DNA of 64,000 bases, taken from contig JAPDOI010000040.1 of the NCBI GenBank assembly GCA_029168955.1, forward strand, positions 2,034,501 through 2,098,500. Direction: 5' to 3'. This DNA is from Aplectana chamaeleonis (taxonomy: Eukaryota > Nematoda > Chromadorea > Rhabditida > Cosmocercidae). Below the pieces are notes generated by a model. The model saw only the letters and a list, made by a program, of their open reading frames with translations. It searched no databases and was not told the DNA's origin. A program made the position numbers and the translations under genes. Below are positions 49,296 through 60,819 of this stretch, piece after piece (position 1 is the first letter of the stretch; the number at the start of each line of letters is the position of its first letter).

Positions 49296-50200
49296 GACAA
49301 AAGGGCGTCAAAAACGCTTTTTTGCGTTTTTTCACGGCAAACGCAAGAATTATGGCCTCATAGTGCTCTTCTAGACCCGTTTTTGAACGTTTTTAACTCT
49401 AATGCTGCAGTGAGCCACCGATTGTTTTAATTTTCGACGAAATTAGGGAGACGATATTCACCGTGGACACGTAACTGTGCGTAACTGAATTTTGTATTTT
49501 CGTGAAGCGCGAATCGTAATTTAGCGAAAATTATAGGGTTAGCGAAAATTATAAGTTATAGTGGACCCATACTTTTGCACTGCGCTGCATACCAGAAAGA
49601 ATCAGGTTTCCTATGTAAGTTCAAACCGAATTTCAGGGCGTGAAATTGCGGATCACACGAATTTCTATGTAATATGTGGATTTTGAGTTTTAGATTTGAC
49701 GCCGACAAAGCGTCAATGTACTCGCGGACGAGTATACTCGTCGTCTACAGCTCCGCGGTTTCCTTATTTTTCACGAACACCGCGAATACTTGAGAAGCCC
49801 AGGATGTGTGAAAGTCATGTCTAGGATCAATTTCCCGACTTCAGTAAGCACAAGACAGCAGTCGTACGCTACCGCCTTGTTTTGACGCTGCTCACTTGCA
49901 AGTGCGGAGCGGCGTAGAGGCGTGAGAGGCGCTTGAGAGGCGCTCCACACTGCTTCACTTTTCGCCAAGCCGCTCGCCGGTGGAAGTGCATACCGCGCCC
50001 AAGGCCCCTGTCATAGTTGTTCGATCGGCTGTAGCCAGCCCGAAAACAGACCGACCGACATACACACACATACCCACATCTACACACATACATATAGCCT
50101 AGCTTGCTCGGATGAGTCCGAGCGGAGTAAGCAGCGGAGCGGTTGGTCATGGCAGAATATATGTATTAGTGATAAGGAGATTCTGACATGAGAAGCCCTA
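49296..50200. other. Spacer, no gene recognised
   Basis: A small perfect hairpin GCTCGGA-TGAG-TCCGAGC lies at about 50107-50124. No gene recognised. Confidence 0.35.
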
Positions 50201-52200
50201 TCTCTGATGTGCTCGGGGGATCGTCCCCAACCCGACAGCCGTGGCCACGTCACTAGGGACTAAACACAACCTTGGTTGGCCGCCGACATGCATCCTCTAG
50301 CCCCGCCCCTTTGGGAGGGACTTGGTATGGTGTCCGTCCCTCCTTTGCTGGATTTGTCCAATCGATTGTGGGGGAGCGTCCCCAAGCCTACGGGCTCACT
50401 CAAATGCCCAGTGAACACAGGGGAGCATCCACAAACTGACACGTGGAGCAATCATGTGGATCGCCCAAACACCGATTGCAATTCTTCATTTCTTCTTTTG
50501 ATGGTTGCTCATGTTTGTTTTTGTTTTGAAATTGAGAACTTTTGAACTTCTTGCTTGCCCATTTTGTACTTTTGAAGTTTTCTTGGAATTCACGCAGAGC
50601 TTGTCGTCTGATAGGAAATTTAGCTTTTTCTTTCAATCAGCATTTTTTAGGGAAACCCTTTATGGCCAAAAAACAAACAGTGGCAACCAATTTCTACAGT
50701 ATTAATCTAGAGCACAAAAGGACTGAGACAATTTATCAGGTAATATTTTTAATTTTTTTCCATTCATGTTGCACTGGGGCACTCTCGTAGGAATGATGGC
50801 TGTCTCATCATCGTATTTTCGCGGTAAATCCGCGCCAAAATCGCGGCACACTTCTCATAATTTTTTCGTTTTTTCGGTAGTTTTTCGGCAGCCACTGGGT
50901 AGTTCTACGGTGATTTCGCGTTATGTTCGCAGTAGTTCCCGACCTAGCGATAGTTTTGCGTCAATTTCTCGGTAAAATTCAGGTTCGAGATAGATTCTCG
51001 GTAGCTTCCACACAATTTCTTCTAGAGCAGGGCTCCATATGGAGCCTGCAAGAGATAATGGAGGAGAAGTAGTGCTTCTGAAATAGTGTGTTAGAGGTCT
51101 TAGAGGGTTGGAGGACTTCAGAAGGAGCGTAAAAGAGGTCTCATAAAGATACCAGGTCTTCAGAAGCAGCCAAATAAAAAGCTGTTCGATCGATTTTGTG
51201 GACATAGAGTTGGTATGGGTGGAGGGGGAGGGGGGCTAGCAGCGAGGTTCACGGCAACTGAAAAGCTGCCGCTGCTCATAGTATGTGCCAATGATACGGT
51301 TCGCCCATGCAGTTAGCCTGCATGATGAGCGGTGGGCGCCAAGACATTTTTTCGGACGTGTAAATCGATTAGAGGAAATATTAGACAGATAGACTATAGA
51401 ATCCCAGTTAGCTGTTTGCAGCCGTGAGAAGGCTCTTCCGAAAAATGCCTTTGCGCCGTTCACTTAACACCTACACCGACCGCGTGGGCGGACGGACTCA
51501 TTCGAACTAACTGTACATTTTTCATGCTGCGTTGTGCTTAAAAGCACTATGAATTTTCATTCTGAGTTTCCCACACGAAAAAAAGGGGCTGGTCGACAAG
51601 TGTTGCAGGAACCACGAAGAAACGACGAAAAACTCATTAAAACGCCTCATTTCAGTGAAAGAATTGTCTGGCCTGGACTAGTTGTCCGGTAGGATGACTG
51701 AGTTCTCGGCGGTCGCGACCGCTGAAGGTGAAGGACTATATTATGCAAAACAGCACTAGGTAGAATCCAAAGGTTAGAATGGAGCAACACAGTTGTGAAG
51801 TTTTTGAGAGAATTCCTTCGTCCCCACAAGCAGTTCCACTTGAAGGCACGGTTCACGATGATTTTCGTGCCTGAGTTTTTAAAATAAAACAATGCGTTGG
51901 CCTCCAAGTGTTATCAAAGTTACAGAGAAACGGCGATAAATGCATTAAAACGTCGTATTTTAGTGTCATTATTCTATAACATGGGCTAGTTGTCCTGTTG
52001 GATCAACATGTTCATGGCGTTTGTCACCGTTGAGAAATGGGGGTAATCAAAAATGGAAGAATATTTTAGGCAAAACAGTATTAGCTAAGGTCAGAAGGAA
52101 AGAACAGAGCAACATAGAGTAGAGAATTGCAAAAGGCGGGTCCACAAAAGATTTTGTTGTCACAACGAACAGTTCCAGTGAGAGTAATAAGGTGGGGTGA
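50201..52200 (+). repeat. Unnamed dispersed repeat, copy A
   Basis: About 2 kb that matches 52472-53339 plus 57066-57830. The 5' 260 bp is GC-rich with three diverged GGGGAGCGTCCCC-type palindromic motifs; the rest is AT-rich. Near the 3' side a 310-bp segment (51590-51850) is repeated in diverged form at 51905-52190. No coding frame with known motifs. It was probably a mobile element because copies occur side by side in the same orientation, but its ends are not defined. Confidence 0.8.
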
Positions 52201-52471
52201 GAGTAAAGGATTTGGTGCCCTTGTGGTGCGTTTTTCTCGGTTTCTTCGTCATTTCAGTTCTACCCGGGTGCCAAACAATCGATGTAACGAATAATCTCAA
52301 AAGTGAAGATTATCGTGAACACTGCCTTTAAAGGCAGTGTTTACGAAGAAAAAGTTGCACGTCTTTTTGGCTAAAACGTAAGCTTTGGGTCCCTCGAAGA
52401 AGATTAAGAACGGAAGTGCGACGAAAAACGCCCGTTAAGTGGGTGAAAATCTCGTGGGCCAGCCAACCCAT
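52201..52471. other. Spacer between copies A and B with a perfect-type palindrome
   Basis: At 52313-52346 the terminal motif CACTGCCTTTAA meets its inverse around a central TTTAAA, giving back-to-back ends of the TTAAAGGCAGTG family. Confidence 0.6.
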
Positions 52472-53339
52472 TCTCTGATGTGCTCGGGGGATCGTCCCCA
52501 ACCCGACAGCCGCGGCCACGTCACTAGGGACTAAACACAACCTTGGTTGGCCGCCGACATGCATCCTCTAGCCCCGCCCCTTTGGGAGGGACTTGGTAGT
52601 GTATCCGTCCCTCCTTTGCTGGATGTGTCCAATCGATTGCGGGGGAGCGTCCCCAAACCTACGGGCTCACTCAAACGCCCAGTGAACTCAGGGGAGCATC
52701 CCCAAACTGACACGTGGAGCAATCACGTGGATCGCTGAAACATCGATTGGAATTCTTCATTTTTTTCTTTTGATGATTGCTCATGTTTGCTTTTGTTTTA
52801 GAATTGCAAACTTTTGAACCTTGCTTGACCATTTTGTACTTTTGAGGTTTAATTGGAATTCACGCAGAGCTTCTCGTCTGAGAGAGCTTTTAGCCTATTC
52901 TTTCAATCACCATTTTTAGGGAAACCATTGATGTCAGAAAAGCAAGAAGGGGCAACTGATTTTGGCAGTATTATTCTTGGGCACAAAATGGACTGATACA
53001 AGTGATCAGGTATTATTTTTTAAGTTTTTTTTTTCATTCGTGGTGCACTAGGGCACTCTCGTCGCAATGATGGCTTTCTTATCACCTTATTTTTCTAAAT
53101 CCGCGGCAAAATCGCGGCACTAAATCTCAAAAGTTTTTTCTTTCCCGGTAATTTGGTGGCAGCCACTGGGTTGCTCAACGGTGATTTCGCGTTGTGTTCG
53201 CCGTAATTTCCGACCTAGCGATAGCTTCGTATCAATTTTTCGGAGAAATCCAGCTTCGCGGTGGATTCCCGGTGGCTTCCACACAATTTCTTGTACAGCA
53301 GAGCTCCATAAGGAGCCTGCTAGAGATTATATAGGATAG
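52472..53339 (+). repeat. Unnamed dispersed repeat, copy B, first part
   Basis: Matches 50201-51060 along its full length (starting TCTCTGATGTGCTCGGGGG). It is interrupted at about 53340 and continues at 57066. Confidence 0.85.
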
Positions 53340-54432
53340 TTGTAGAACTTCGAAAAAAATATCGAACGAGCGAAATTTGGAAATTTTTCGTTCGAAAAAC
53401 TTCAAACGAACCAATTTTGGAAAACTTCCAAAATTTCGGAGTTCGAACGAACGAATTTCGAAACGAATCGAAGTTTTGATTTTTTTTTCGAAATTCGTTC
53501 GACATTCAGTATTTTTTGAATTTCGTTCGAAATTTCGCTTTTTTTTCGAAATTTCGGTTTTTTTCAAATTTCGTTCGAAAAAATTTCGAACGAACAAATT
53601 CCGAAAATCTTTCGAAATTTCAGAGGCCGAACAAACAAATTTCGAAACTAATCAAAATTTGATTACTTTCGAAAGTCGTTCGAAATTTTGGATTTTATCG
53701 AATCTCGTATTTTTTTAGGACTTTTTTCGATTTTTCGGTACTCCTTCACAATTTTGGTTTTTTTTTGGACCGGGTTGAACGCTGTATTTACAACGCTCAA
53801 TCAGAGAATGATTAGTCCACAAGTGGTAGATTTCTACTCAAGTCGCGACCATGTATAGCCTTTCTCCCTTATTTCGACCAGTTCGAAGTAATGTTTGTCG
53901 GGCATACGTCGAAGTCTCCAAATCAGTGTTATATTTTGCCATAACCCATCGCTCCGCAGCTTGCTCCGCCTGGGCGACTCACTAAAGCAAGAAAGTATTC
54001 ACCAGGTTGTTCAATAATTTTTTTTGTTCGATAAGAAAACACAATTTTATGGTTCAAAATACACTTTATTATACAGTACCAGCGGCCCTGCGGGTTCCGC
54101 CCGCCTGACGGCTGGCTGGGTGCTTGGCCCCCAGACCCCCAAATTTCCACCTCCGGCGGAAATTATCAAGTTGTCTTTGCATATATAGAATCGGCTCAGA
54201 AATTATTTTGCCCCAATATATTTTATTGTAGGCATAAAGATTGCCTACGCGCATGTGGACTCATGGAGAGGCAGACAGCGGCAAATTATACCGAGAAAAG
54301 CAATAAATCTACTTCAGTTGCGCACGCGCACAAAATCAAATCCGAAGTGCGGCAAATCCTGTAGATTAGTGTTCTCGAACTCGTTTCAGAGACATTCTTC
54401 TTTCTGTGGCATCCCGCGCATTGCTACGTAGT

Positions 54433-54990
54433 ACCGCACACTTTCTACGGTGTGCAGAGCACTCCCCCTGAGGTCGCGCACACTTTCTGCGGCGTCCGTC
54501 GCACTCCTACATTGGTCCCGTACACTTTCTATGGCGTACGGCGCACTCTTACATGGGTCCTGTACACTTTCTATGGCGTTCGGCGCACTCCTAAATGGGT
54601 TTCCGTACCCTTTCTATGGCGTTCGGCGCACTCTAGCATGGGTCCCGCACACTTTCTATGGCGTTCCGCGCTTTCTAACATGGGTCCCGCACACTTTCTA
54701 TGGCGTTCCGCGCACTCTAACATGGTTCCCGCACACTTTCTATGACGTCCGTCGTACTCTTACATTAGTCCCGCACACTTTCTATGGCGTCCGGCGCATT
54801 CCTACATGCGTCCTGCACACTTTCTATGGCGTCCGTCGTACTCTTACATGGGTCCCGCACACATTCTATGGCGTCCAGCGCACTCATACATGGGTCTCGT
54901 ACACTTTCTATGGCGTCCGGCGCTCTTACTTGGGTCCCGCACAACTTCTTCGGCGTTGGGCGCACTCCCGCTGGGGTCCCGCTGACTTTC
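54433..54990 (-). repeat. Diverged block of the 21-bp minisatellite family inside the mariner
   Basis: Units of 42 bp (two 21-mers) repeat about 13 times. On the minus strand they read GCCATAGAAAGTGTGCGGGA and CATGTAGGAGTGCGCCGGA, against GTCGTAGAATGTGTGCAGGA and CAGTAGGAGTGTGCAGGAC in the large array. Same spacing, opposite orientation, clearly the same family. Confidence 0.85.
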
Positions 54991-55070
54991 TTTGACGACC
55001 TGTTCGGTTGTTTTGGGCGTAACCCTTGGAAAACACAAAAGTCTGCAATTACAGAATGCACACCGTAAAC

Positions 55071-55170
55071 TGACTGACTGACTGACTGACGGACGGACGG
55101 ACGGACGGACGGACGGACGGACGGACGGACGGACGGACGGACGGACAGACGGACGGACGGACAGACGGAC
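55071..55170 (+). repeat. (TGAC)n then (GGAC)n microsatellite
   Basis: Five TGAC units pass into about 20 GGAC units with a few AGAC variants. On the minus strand it adds SVRPSVRP-type codons to the end of the transposase frame and appears to have replaced the native stop. Confidence 0.95.
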
Positions 55171-55173
55171 ACC

Positions 55174-56602
55174 ACTCTTCTTTATTACTATGGAATGATA
55201 ATCTCCCTGAACATTAATGCACATGCTCCAACGATTCTCCAATCTGTGGATCCCATCCTTGAAGTGAGAATCCGGAAGTTCTGCAAAATACGCTTCAACA
55301 GCCGTTATGACTTCTTCATTTGATGAAAAACGCTTGCCACGCATAAATTTTTGAGTTCTGGAAACAAAAGGAAGTCGCTGGGGGCCAAATCTGGTAAATA
55401 TGGTGGATGCTCCAACAATTCGAACTTTAATTCATGGAGTTTAGCCATTGTCAAAATGCTCTTGTAACACCGTGTATTGTCCTGATGAAAAAGAATTTTT
55501 TCTACTGCAAACCGGGTCTTTTTTCACGAATTTTTTTCCTTCAACTGGTTCAAAAGGTTGCAATAGTATTCAGAATTAATTGATTTAGCAGTTTGCAAGT
55601 AATCCTCAAACAAATTCCTTTCGCATCCCAAAAAACTGATGCCATACCCTTTTTGGCCGATTTCCGAACACGAACTCGTTTCGAAGCCGAACAACCCGGT
55701 TCTGACCACTCTTTAGTATCTTGTTTTGATTCAGGATCATGGTGATAGACCCAAGTCTCCTCTATAGTGATGAATCGACGCACAAAATCCACTTTCTCCT
55801 TTTTAAAACTCTCCGAATGTCTTGAAACCGGTCCCATTCTAATTCCAATGATGCTTCTGGAATCGTACAAGACCTTCTGGGAATGGAGTTATGGTGCCTC
55901 AAAAATACAGCTAGGGAAAATGGTGGACGAGTTGTCCGAGGCTTGTAACTTCCGTCCTTTGCAGCCAATGTGAGCGAGCTGACCTGAGTAAAGAGAGAAG
56001 TTTAGAATGAAGGGAAGAACGGGGCTTTTGATCGGTAACCATCGCTCAACTCACGATTTCGAGTATTCCTTTGTTCACGTCGAGGGGCGGGAAGAGGCGG
56101 GACTCGCCCACAATGGCGGGGTTTTCCCACTTTTCTAAGCCGTTTTGCGGCTCCTGGGTAGCTTTTCGTCCCGATTTTCGACGCTGTTCTGCTTCTGAGA
56201 GCCACGAGAAGCGTTTGTCATGGAAAATTCGAGGATGAAGTTTATCGCGAACAGTGCCTTTAAAATATGGCTCACACTGCCTAATGAGATGTGTAGAGCC
56301 TCTACTAAATCTCTCTCAGTCAATCGACGATCTTCCAAAACCATATCCTGTATTTCGGCTATGATTTCTGGTGTTGATGCGCTTTTTGGACGTCCTTCAT
56401 GTGGATCGTCTTCAAGGCTTGTACGACCACGTTTAAATTCAGCAACCCATCTTTCTACTGTTCTAATTGTAGGTGAACAATCATTATACACTTTTAACAT
56501 TCGTTCGTGATTTTCTTTTGGTGCTACCCCTTCCAAAAAGCAGAATTTTATCACAGCACGATATTCAATTTTTTCCATTGATGTGACACGGCTGGTAAAC
56601 AA
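55174..56602 (-). pseudogene. Mariner transposase, degenerate
   Basis: This would be the cut-and-paste transposase of the surrounding element. The N-terminal DNA-binding part is well kept from the ATG at 56602: RAVIKFCFLEGVAPKE, RTVERWVAEFKRGR, DDPHEGRP, LGSVSHIL (to 56262). Then about 400 bp without transposase similarity follows, starting at a TTAAAGGCACTG motif. Similarity resumes with FVRRFITIEETWVYHHDPES (near 55790), VFWDAKG (near 55640), INSEYY (in another frame), FHQDN and HPPYLPDLAPSDFLLF (55390-55485), and ends RFSSNEEV...GDYHSIVI (55330-55180). Frames shift several times. Of the D,D34D triad, the first residue reads E (EETW in place of DETW); the D in FWDA and the D in PDLAPSD remain. 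It cannot be active. Confidence 0.88.
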
Positions 56603-57065
56603 AAACTAAATGGCTTGTAAACAAAGAATTAATTGAAAGATTGAAATGAAACTTCACATACGTTCATATGAAGAGTGTACCAACAAAACAAAAAAAATTT
56701 GGGCTAGTAGCAACGACCACCCTTATCGAACGACAAAACTTATTGAACAACCTGGTATATTCCCCGGTCCCAAGCACAACTTATCCGAGCAGGCGAGCTG
56801 TTCGCTCACGCCCACGACAACTCAGCCCGTGGAATAACGAAACAGCGAAACCTAGGGTTCGAGGAGCATTTTCGAAATCGAAAGAATTTTCGAAAAATCA
56901 AATCTCGAACGAACGAAAATCGAAAAAAAATTCGTTCGGCGAAATTTCGAAGGAACGCAATTTGAAAAAAATTCGTTCGACGAAATTTTGAACAAACGAA
57001 AACGAGCGAAAAATTTTCGAAATTTTTTTTTAAACCTTTCGGAAATTCCGTTCGTGTACAACTAT

Positions 57066-57830
57066 AAAGGATAGTGCTTCTAAAAGATTGCGCTAGAGAT
57101 CTTAGAGAGTTGGAAGGCTTCAGAAGGAGCTTGAAAGAGGTCTCATGAAGCTATCAGGTCTCAAGAAACAGTCAAATAAAAAGCTTTTCGATCGATTTCA
57201 TGGACGTAAAGTTGGTATGGGGGTCTAGCTGCGAGGTTCGCGGCAACTGAAACAGCGTGCGTGTTGAGCGGCGGGCTTGAAGACATTTTTCGGACCTGTA
57301 AATCGATTAGAGGAAATATTAGACAGAGAATAAAATTCTAGTTAGCTGTTTGCAGGCTCGTCCGCAAAATGCCTTCGTGACGGCCGCTTGACACCCACAC
57401 CGACCGCATGGGCAGACGGTCTCATTCGAACTGACTGTGCATTTTTCATGTTGCGTTGCGCTGGAAAGCGCGCTAAATTTCGATTCCGAGTTTCCCACTC
57501 AAGAAAGAAGGGTCTGTGTTGCAAAAAATGTGTTGCAAGAAACACGAAGAAACCACGACAAACGCACTTAAACGCCTCATTTCACTGAAAAAAATTTCTG
57601 GCCTGGACTAGTTGTCCTGTAGGATGAATGAGTTCTCGGCGGTTGCGACCGCTTAATGATGGGGTCAAGCGGAGGCGGAGGGAAAAATTATGCAAACCAG
57701 CATTAGGTAGGGTTCAACGGTCAGAATAGAGCAGAAGCGTTATGAAGTTTTTGAAAGAATTCCGTCGTTACAACAAGCAGTTCCACTTGAAGTACGGGGC
57801 GCAGTGAGAGTAGGCAAGGAAAAAAGGCGG
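57066..57830 (+). repeat. Unnamed dispersed repeat, copy B, second part
   Basis: Matches 51084-51850 of copy A (GATAGTGCTTCT, CAGAAGGAGC, GATCGATTT, TGGCCTGGACTAGTTGTCC). It resumes exactly where the first part stopped at 53339. Confidence 0.85.
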
Positions 57831-58011
57831 TTGGGCGGTTTCGTATTTGCACTAAACATACTGCACGTTGAGAGAGACATAATCGACGGCAAAGTTGTAT
57901 TTTTCCCTAAATTTTAAAGAAAAGCATCTGGAACGTTGAAGGCGGTGAGTGCCCCCATACATTATCAATCAACCTAAAGTGCTTGTCATACTCTGCCAAT
58001 TCGAGACTTTT
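57831..58011. other. Spacer
   Basis: Nothing recognised. Confidence 0.35.
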
Positions 58012-58910
58012 CAGACATTGGGATTAGCGGAACGCCGGCATTTGCTTGGCGAGCAAAAACCATTACCGGTGTCGGACAGCCATTAGCCGGCGGTCCGCCA
58101 AAACCCTGCCAGGGGTCCGCCAGGACGTTGGCCGACCGCTGGCAGTCTCTTGGCTAATATCTGGCAGCCCGCTGTTGAGCAATCATTTGCCAGCGGTCCG
58201 CCAGTCTCTTGGCAGACCGATGAGTCGAAGTGGGTCCCTCACTGCAGATCGTCGCGTAGATCGCCTACGCAACGGTCTGAGGTGGGGGCCCCCCCCCACC
58301 TCCCCCCCCCCCTCCCTAGCCGTGGGGACTTGCCCCTCAGCTGCCAAAAATGTGTTAGCCTCTGTAGAGTGACTTCAGGTCACCTTCCAGGGCCGGCATC
58401 AAAGTGCCGAGTTAACATTCATTGGACTGAGTCGCCTTATATACCCGCTCGGCTTATCAGTGAAATCAGAGATCAAACTATAACATGTCAAAACGTGAGT
58501 AGTTGTCAACTCTTTCGAGGGCCAGCCATGTGACGACTCTGTGCCAAGCTGAAGCGCCACTGGCGGTTAGGGCGCCAGCCCTGTGCCGATTGGTGGATAA
58601 CTGCGTTTTCATGCGCTTGGTAATTTCGAGGTTTGATTGCCATTTGCCAGCTGAAAGCAAGTCATCTCACGAAAGCTTTCAGCGGCAGCTGGCAATGCGT
58701 TTTGCCAGCGGTCCGCCACCAGCTCTGAATTGAGATGCCAAGGATAAGCCAGCTGTTCGTCGCTGGCATAAAAATGACATAAAGTCGAGTGTAATGCCAA
58801 CTGTTGGCCTCGTGGATTTCCGCCATTGGCCAGCTAAGCGCCAGCTGTCCCCAGCAGTTGAGCGAAACTGGCGAATTTTTCGCCAGCGGTCCGCAAGCTC
58901 CCAATGTCTG
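58012..58910. mobile_element. Short inverted-repeat element with subterminal GCCAGCGGTCCGCCA repeats
   Basis: Ends CAGACATTGGGA (58012) and TCCCAATGTCTG (ending 58910) are inverted. Inside, variants of GCCAGCGGTCCGCCA recur near 58085, 58105, 58190, 58703 and 58880; such repeated subterminal motifs are usual transposase binding sites in hAT-like and related DNA transposons. The motif is itself partly palindromic. A C-rich run occupies 58287-58316. No transposase and no clear target duplication. Confidence 0.6.
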
Positions 58911-60812
<1,902 letters not shown>

Positions 60813-60819
60813 ATATATG

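Larger units (their letters stand above)
54002..56755 (-). mobile_element. Mariner element, enlarged and broken
   Basis: Terminal inverted repeats of 34 bp begin CCAGGTTGTTCAATAA and end GTTCGATAAG at both ends, with three mismatches. TA follows the right end (56756); the left flank reads CA, a likely mutation. Mariners are usually about 1.3 kb, but this copy is 2.75 kb because it has acquired a 21-bp-family minisatellite (54433-54990), a tetranucleotide run (55071-55170), and extra sequence inside the transposase frame (about 55970-56262). Confidence 0.8.
53340..57065. mobile_element. TTCGAA-rich foldback element (second member) holding a mariner
   Basis: Its position is fixed by the interrupted copy B. 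Arms of degenerate TTCGAA-type sequence lie at 53350-53720 and 56860-57050. The ends ATAGTTGTA and TACAACTAT are inverted, and imperfect 9-bp repeats ATAGGATAG (53331-53339) and AAAGGATAG (57066-57074) flank it. The design matches the element at 24600-26590, which has similar TATAGT ends. No own transposase. Confidence 0.65.

Noticed and set aside
50260..50460. 63- to 89-codon frames shared by copies A and B as a conserved small gene
   Set aside because: They are shared because the two DNA copies are duplicates, and both strands are open over the same GC-rich piece.
54844..55344. SVRPSVRP-rich tail as part of a transposase
   Set aside because: It is the GGAC microsatellite read in frame; mariner transposases end near the GDYHSIV block.
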